Shown here piece by piece: positions 59,802 through 64,000 of a stretch of DNA of 64,000 bases (its first letter is position 1; each line of letters opens with the position of its first letter). The translations under genes and the position numbers were made by a program. The stretch is from G965207335 sp965207335 (GTDB taxonomy: Bacteria > Pseudomonadota > Gammaproteobacteria > PS1 > Pseudothioglobaceae). The stretch is from contig OZ242267.1 in the NCBI GenBank assembly GCA_965207335.1, positions 1,612,001 to 1,676,000 of the forward strand, written 5' to 3'. The notes under the pieces were generated by a model. The model was not told where the DNA came from, ran no database searches, and was given only the letters and a program-made list of their open reading frames with translations.

Positions 59802-60149
59802 AAAAAGTACCCATAATAGTAAGCAAAGCTTACTTTGGGGAGTATCCCCAAGCCCCTAACAGCAATTGTTTTTTTATTAGAGATCTTTGCATAAATAGAG
59901 ATGATTAGCAGAATTCTGATTTTTGCTTAATTGATGATTTTCTATTAAGCCTGTCCTAGTTGTTCTAAGGCTGGTTTGATAAAAATTATCAAGTGAGTGA
60001 AAAGCGGGGTTCTGATGATTATTCATGTTTATGCAAAGGTCTCCATTAGGGGCAGAACTAGTTTTTGTATTACAATTCACTGCACAACAGCCCCTCAAAC
60101 TCCCCATATAGAAATTGTGCCTGTAAGTTACATTTTTGTCGTGAGATAT
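59802..60149 (+). repeat. 348-bp direct repeat, right copy
   Basis: Same length and order as 57743..58090, with a few base changes. The two copies bracket 1.7 kb that holds only the NYN-domain gene. No gene is seen in 59567..60397. Confidence 0.9.
59880..60043. mobile_element. MITE-like element, 164-bp copy C
   Basis: Same ends and length as copy B; duplicated along with the 348-bp repeat. The body can encode MNNHQNPAFHSLDNFYQTSL, a frame that recurs in all full copies and may be a transposase remnant. Confidence 0.85.
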
Positions 60150-60219
60150 TAGTGATGTGATTTTAAAAAAAGTACCCATGTAATTAAAAAAAGTACCCAA
60201 ATAACAAATTGGGATTATG

Positions 60220-60292
60220 CCCACCGTCATTGCGAGCTTTTGTAAAAAGCGTGGCAATCTCACACACTAAAAAACAGTGTTCGCAATGACAA
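60220..60292. repeat. CGTCATTGCGAG-type palindromic repeat, copy 3 (tandem arms)
   Basis: CCCACCGTCATTGCGAGC ... GCGTGGCAATCTCACACACT ... GTGTTCGCAATGACAAG: three arms in a row, allowing alternative hairpins. Confidence 0.75.
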
Positions 60293-60315
60293 GTTACAAA
60301 CACCCATTGTCATTA

Positions 60316-60336
60316 ATCACAAGTCGGACTTGTGAT
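60316..60336. repeat. 21-bp palindrome, copy 3
   Basis: ATCACAAGTC-G-GACTTGTGAT, identical to the ribF copy. Confidence 0.85.
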
Positions 60337-60397
60337 ATATTTATTGACCATTAAAACTACCCTAAAACAACCAAAAAATTATTCTTGTTTGAGGTGT

Positions 60398-60865
60398 TTA
60401 TTTTAATGAGTCTTTGAGTATTCTTTTCTTATCACGATTCCAATCTCTATCTTTTGCTGCTGCCCTTTTATCGTGTTGTTTTTTACCTTTTGCAATTCCT
60501 AAGGATAATTTTACTACTCCACTTTGCCAGTATAATGATAATGGTACTGCTGTTGCACCTTTTTGAGTGATTTTTTCTATTATTAGTCTAATTTCTTTTT
60601 TGTGTAATAGTAATTTACGATTCCTTATAGGGTCGGCGTCTATATGACTTGATGCAGTTTTAAGTGGACTAATATGCGCACCAAATAAAAATAATTCACC
60701 ATTTTTTAGTAAAATATAACTTTCTTTTAATTGCACTTTTTTACCGCGTAAGCTCTTTACCTCCCAGCCTTGTAAACTAAGTCCAGCTTCTAAGGTTTGT
60801 TCTATAAAATAGTCAAATTTTGCTTTTTTATTGAAAATAATTGTGTTACTATTTTGTTTTGCCAT
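60398..60865 (-). CDS. smpB: tmRNA-binding protein SmpB
   Basis: A 155-residue protein. NKKAKFDYFIEQTLEAGLSL (then QGWEVKSLR), VQLKESYILLKNGELFLFGA, RKLLLHKKEIRLIIEKITQK (then GATAVPLSLYW) and LSLGIAKGKKQHDKRAAAKD are the oligonucleotide-binding core and the C-terminal tail that enters the decoding centre. It delivers tmRNA to stalled ribosomes. tmRNA itself was not seen in the window. It is divergent from ratA, the usual gammaproteobacterial pair. Confidence 0.96.
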   Translation of the reverse strand: MAKQNSNTIIFNKKAKFDYFIEQTLEAGLSLQGWEVKSLRGKKVQLKESYILLKNGELFLFGAHISPLKTASSHIDADPIRNRKLLLHKKEIRLIIEKITQKGATAVPLSLYWQSGVVKLSLGIAKGKKQHDKRAAAKDRDWNRDKKRILKDSLK

Positions 60866-61009
60866 ATTAAAATATCATATTAATGTTACTTCATAAGAAA
60901 ATTTATGCATTTAATGCTACTTTTTAACTATAATATTGGTTACATAAATAAACAATCCTTATCCAGTGACACTCATAAACCTTATCACTTAATACAGTAG
61001 TATTCATAT

Positions 61010-61456
61010 ATGTTTTTCAAACCTAAAATACACAAAATATCAAAAATGGCCATAGTTCCATATTCTACTAGTGATATGTTTAACTTAGTAAATGATATAC
61101 CAAAATATCCAATTTTTTTAAGTTGGTGTGTAGATAGCAACATTTTACAACAAACAGCAACCGAAGTTATTGCTTCTATTACTATAAATAAAGGTAAGAT
61201 AAGCGATACATTTACCACTATTAATACTTTGGAATATAATAAAATAACTATGCGTTTAAAAGATGGTGTGTTTAAAAAGTTGCATGGGGTATGGTTTTTT
61301 AGTGAGTTAGGAACATTGGCTTCTAAAATTAACTTAGATATGGAATTTAGCTTTGATAATAAATTATTGGATGTTAGCATAGCTCCTATATTTAGCAAAA
61401 TAGCATCATCACAATTAGATGCTTTTGTAGCGAGGGCAAAAGATATTTATACTTAA
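61010..61456 (+). CDS. ratA: RatA/Coq10-like START-domain protein
   Basis: A 148-residue protein. KISKMAIVPYSTSDMFNLVN (then DIPKYPIFLSWC) matches the family opening (I-S-R-S-A-L-V-P-Y-S-x-x-x-M-Y-x-L-V-x-D-V-E-x-Y-P-x-F-L-P-W-C), and KKLHGVWFFSELG and the C-terminal amphipathic helix (SKIASSQLDAFVARAKDIY) follow. It is called a ribosome-association toxin in E. coli, but the fold is that of Coq10 ubiquinone-binding proteins. Divergent from smpB, the conserved arrangement. Confidence 0.9.
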   Translation: MFFKPKIHKISKMAIVPYSTSDMFNLVNDIPKYPIFLSWCVDSNILQQTATEVIASITINKGKISDTFTTINTLEYNKITMRLKDGVFKKLHGVWFFSELGTLASKINLDMEFSFDNKLLDVSIAPIFSKIASSQLDAFVARAKDIYT

Positions 61457-61661
61457 ATATTTATTTTAAATTACCAATATTATTTTTATTATACAAACCA
61501 AGCAGAAGTATATATAATAGGCAAAATTTAATTTTTCTAGTGATTATGCCAGAAAAAAATAAAATATAAAACATACGGTAATATTAATAAATTCATAACA
61601 TATTGTTTTAATAAAAATACTACACATATTATAGCAATACTAAAAAAATATCAATTAAACT

Positions 61662-61690
61662 CTTGAAAAATACAGTAAATAACCATATAT
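61662..61690 (+). promoter_or_regulatory. Sigma-32-like heat-shock promoter of dnaK
   Basis: CTTGAAA (61662..61668), a 14-bp spacer and CCATATAT (61683..61690) agree with the RpoH consensus CTTGAAA-N13..15-CCCCATNT. It lies 35 bp before the dnaK ATG. Confidence 0.65.
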
Positions 61691-61724
61691 CTCTAACACT
61701 GCGAAATAATTATGGAGAAATAAT

Positions 61725-63665
61725 ATGGCAAAAATAATAGGTATAGATTTAGGAACTACAAATTCATGTGTGTCGGTAATGGAAGGCAATAATGCAAAAA
61801 TTATTGAAAATAGTGAAGGTGATAGAACAACCCCTTCTATTGTTGCATACATAAAAGACTCTGACGAGGTGTTAGTAGGACAATCAGCCAAAAGACAAGC
61901 TGTTACTAATCCTAGTAATACTCTATATGCAATTAAAAGATTAATTGGTAGAAGATTTGAAGAAGATGCAGTACAAAAAGATATTGAAATTGTGCCTTAT
62001 AAAATAGTAAAAGCAAGTAACGGCGATGCTTGGGTAGAAGTTAAAGGGAAAAAAATAGCTGCACCTGAAATATCTGCCAAAATTTTAGTAAAAATGAAAA
62101 AAACCGCAGAAGATTATCTGGGTGAAAAAGTTACAGAAGCTGTTATTACTGTTCCAGCTTATTTTAACGATTCACAAAGACAAGCTACCAAAGATGCTGG
62201 AAAAATTGCTGGTTTAGATGTAAAAAGAATTATCAATGAGCCTACTGCTGCAGTTTTAGTTTATGGCATTGATAAAAGCAAAGGCAATAAAAAAATTGCA
62301 GTTTATGACTTAGGCGGTGGCACATTTGATGTCTCTATAATTGAAATGGAAGACATAGATGGCGAAAAACAATTTGAAGTTTTAGCAACTAATGGCGATA
62401 CTTTTCTAGGTGGTGAAGATTTTGATTATAAGATTATCAATTATTTATTAACTGAATTTAAAAAATCAGATGGCATAGATTTAAAAAAGGACCCTTTGGC
62501 ACTACAACGCTTAAAAGAAGCGGCAGAAAAAATTAAAATTGAGCTATCGTCATCAGAGCAATCAGAGGTAAGTCTTCCTTATATTACCGCAGATGCTAGT
62601 GGACCTAAGCATTTAAATATTAAAATAACTCGTGCTAAATTAGAATCACTAGTTGCTGATTTAATCAAACGCTCAATTAAACCTTGTAGCATTGCTTTAA
62701 AAGATTCTAAGTTATCAATAAATGAGATTGATGAGGTAATTTTAGTAGGTGGACAAACTAGAATGCCTAAGGTACAAGAAGAAGTTAAAAACTTTTTTGG
62801 TAAAGAGCCTAAAAAAGATATTAATCCAGACGAATGTGTAGCCATGGGTGCTGCTATTCAAGGAGGTGTTTTAGCAGGTGATGTAAATGATATTTTATTA
62901 CTTGATGTGACACCATTATCATTAGGTATTGAAACTATGGGCGGTGTTATGACTAAACTTATTGAAAAAAATACTACTATACCAACCAATGCCTCGCAAG
63001 TATTTTCAACAGCAAGCAACAATCAAAACTCTGTTACTGTGCATGTTTTACAAGGTGAAAGAGAAATAGCAAGTGGTAATAAGTCATTAGGGCAATTTAA
63101 TTTAGACGGTATATTACCAGCACCAAAGGGACAACCACAAATTGAAGTATCATTTGATATTGATAGCGATGGTATATTGCATGTATCTGCTAAGGACAAA
63201 AATACTAATAAAGAGCAATCAATAACTATTAAAGCTTCTAGTGGTTTGTCAGAACAAGAAGTAGAAAAAATGATAAAAGATGCAGAAGCAAATGCAGAAG
63301 AGGATAAAAAATTCCAAAAATTAGTAACAGCTCGTAATATGGCTGATAACATTATCCATGTAACAAAACAAAGTATGGAAGAGCTAAAAGGTGAAATTCA
63401 AGAAGATGAAAAATCCAATATTGAAAATGCTATTAGTGATTTAGAAACTGCTATAAAAGGTAATGATAAAACAGCTATTGATGAAAAAACAAATGCCTTA
63501 ACAGAAGTATCACAATCATTAGCACAAAAAGCACAGGCAAAAGCACAGGCATCTGGTGGTAATGACTCTGGTTTTACTAATGAAGCAGAAAAAGCATCTA
63601 GTCCAACAAACTCTAATGACGATGTGGTTGATGCTGATTTTGAAGAGGTAGATGATAAAAAATAA
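61725..63665 (+). CDS. dnaK: Chaperone DnaK (Hsp70)
   Basis: A 646-residue protein with RBS GGAG 7 bp upstream. The actin-like ATPase domain has IIGIDLGTTNSCVSVMEGNN, VITVPAYFNDSQRQATKDAG, AVYDLGGGTFDVSIIEM and LVGGQTRMPKVQEEV. The linker DVLLLD-type segment (DILLLDVTPLSLGIETMGGV) and peptide-binding domain follow, with an acidic C-terminus (DDVVDADFEEVDDKK). It folds and protects proteins with DnaJ, encoded next, and GrpE. Length and motifs are normal. Confidence 0.98.
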   Translation: MAKIIGIDLGTTNSCVSVMEGNNAKIIENSEGDRTTPSIVAYIKDSDEVLVGQSAKRQAVTNPSNTLYAIKRLIGRRFEEDAVQKDIEIVPYKIVKASNGDAWVEVKGKKIAAPEISAKILVKMKKTAEDYLGEKVTEAVITVPAYFNDSQRQATKDAGKIAGLDVKRIINEPTAAVLVYGIDKSKGNKKIAVYDLGGGTFDVSIIEMEDIDGEKQFEVLATNGDTFLGGEDFDYKIINYLLTEFKKSDGIDLKKDPLALQRLKEAAEKIKIELSSSEQSEVSLPYITADASGPKHLNIKITRAKLESLVADLIKRSIKPCSIALKDSKLSINEIDEVILVGGQTRMPKVQEEVKNFFGKEPKKDINPDECVAMGAAIQGGVLAGDVNDILLLDVTPLSLGIETMGGVMTKLIEKNTTIPTNASQVFSTASNNQNSVTVHVLQGEREIASGNKSLGQFNLDGILPAPKGQPQIEVSFDIDSDGILHVSAKDKNTNKEQSITIKASSGLSEQEVEKMIKDAEANAEEDKKFQKLVTARNMADNIIHVTKQSMEELKGEIQEDEKSNIENAISDLETAIKGNDKTAIDEKTNALTEVSQSLAQKAQAKAQASGGNDSGFTNEAEKASSPTNSNDDVVDADFEEVDDKK

Positions 63666-63751
63666 TATCTGTAAATGACAACTTAAAACTATTGTTTTCT
63701 TATGGCAAATACTTGATTTGAGTCTTTTGTTATAATTACAAAAATAATAAT

Positions 63752-64000
63752 ATGGCAAAACAAGACTATTATGAAGTATTAGGGGTATCTAAACAAACTA
63801 ATAATGCTGATATTAAAAAAGCATATAAGCGTTTAGCTATGAAATATCATCCCGATAGAAATAGGGATGATAAAAAAGTATCAGAGACTAAATTTAAAAA
63901 AATACAAGAGGCATATTCAATACTATCTGATAATCAAAAACGCAATGCTTATGATCAATTTGGTCACGCTGGTGTAGATGGTTCAGCTGGTGGTTTTGGT
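63752..64000 (+). CDS. dnaJ: Chaperone DnaJ, N-terminal part (runs off the window)
   Basis: Eighty-three codons are visible. DYYEVLGVSKQTNNADIKKA, the H-P-D motif in MKYHPDRNRDD, KIQEAYSILSDNQKRNAYDQ and the start of the Gly/Phe-rich linker (FGHAGVDGSAGGFG) identify DnaJ. The J-domain stimulates DnaK ATPase. It follows dnaK by 86 bp, the standard operon. Confidence 0.97.
   Translation, partial: MAKQDYYEVLGVSKQTNNADIKKAYKRLAMKYHPDRNRDDKKVSETKFKKIQEAYSILSDNQKRNAYDQFGHAGVDGSAGGFG

Overview
The window comes from a strongly AT-rich gammaproteobacterium. The housekeeping half has the usual gammaproteobacterial gene order: miaA, sspB-sspA, petC-petB-petA, dciA divergent from secA, smpB divergent from ratA, and dnaK-dnaJ. 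A reduced or symbiont-like sulfur-oxidiser (SUP05/Thioglobaceae type) is one plausible home, but nothing here fixes the taxon.

Region 1 (1..about 26060) is an integrated conjugative element, probably decaying. One long + strand operon interleaves a VirB/Trb type IV secretion system (virB6 end, virB7-like, virB8, virB9, virB10, virB11, virD4) with a complete-looking type IVB (R64-like) pilus set (VirB9-like/STN fusion, secretin, PilO, PilP, PilQ ATPase, PilS prepilin, PilR platform, two minor pilins) and a large Cys-rich, Gly-rich putative adhesin. An accessory patch follows, with an ArdC-like antirestriction protein and a truncated second copy. Next come virB11 and virD4. The maintenance and mobilisation block holds ParA with a tandem ribbon-helix-helix (RHH) partner, HicB-HicA, a MOBP-type relaxase, a DNA methyltransferase fragment, a MobC-like protein, a candidate oriT nick region, four 21-bp iterons, a second RHH paralogue, a tyrosine integrase interrupted by one amber codon, and a small HTH protein. 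The right boundary is a tRNA-Phe gene cut in its anticodon arm, with its promoter still present on the chromosomal side.

Region 2 (26.2..39.7 kb) is housekeeping: miaA, sspB, sspA, the cytochrome bc1 operon, dciA, secA, anmK, pyrC, metA, ribF and an AtpI/AtpZ-like gene. A two-gene module sits between anmK and pyrC: a protein of five 23-residue repeats followed by a zeta-toxin-family kinase.

Region 3 (39.7..51.5 kb) is a cell-surface polysaccharide cluster. It contains galE, DprE2-, DprE1- and UbiA-type genes (the decaprenyl-phosphoryl-pentose pathway), GtrA, two polytopic GT-C-like membrane proteins, soluble GT4 and GT2 glycosyltransferases and a PseB-like dehydratase. Part of it appears built by insertions that duplicated the 3' end of the recipient gene: the second GT-C gene lies between perfect 90-bp copies of the dprE1 tail, and mazEF lies between copies of the end of that GT-C gene.

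Region 4 (51.5..64 kb) has a TolC-family protein, gltB, a coiled-coil protein ending in a Zc3h12a/NYN-like ribonuclease domain enclosed by 348-bp direct repeats, smpB, ratA, dnaK with a sigma-32-like promoter, and the start of dnaJ. A MITE-like family (ends GAGACCTTTGC), a 21-bp palindrome and CGTCATTGCGAG-type repeats are scattered between genes.
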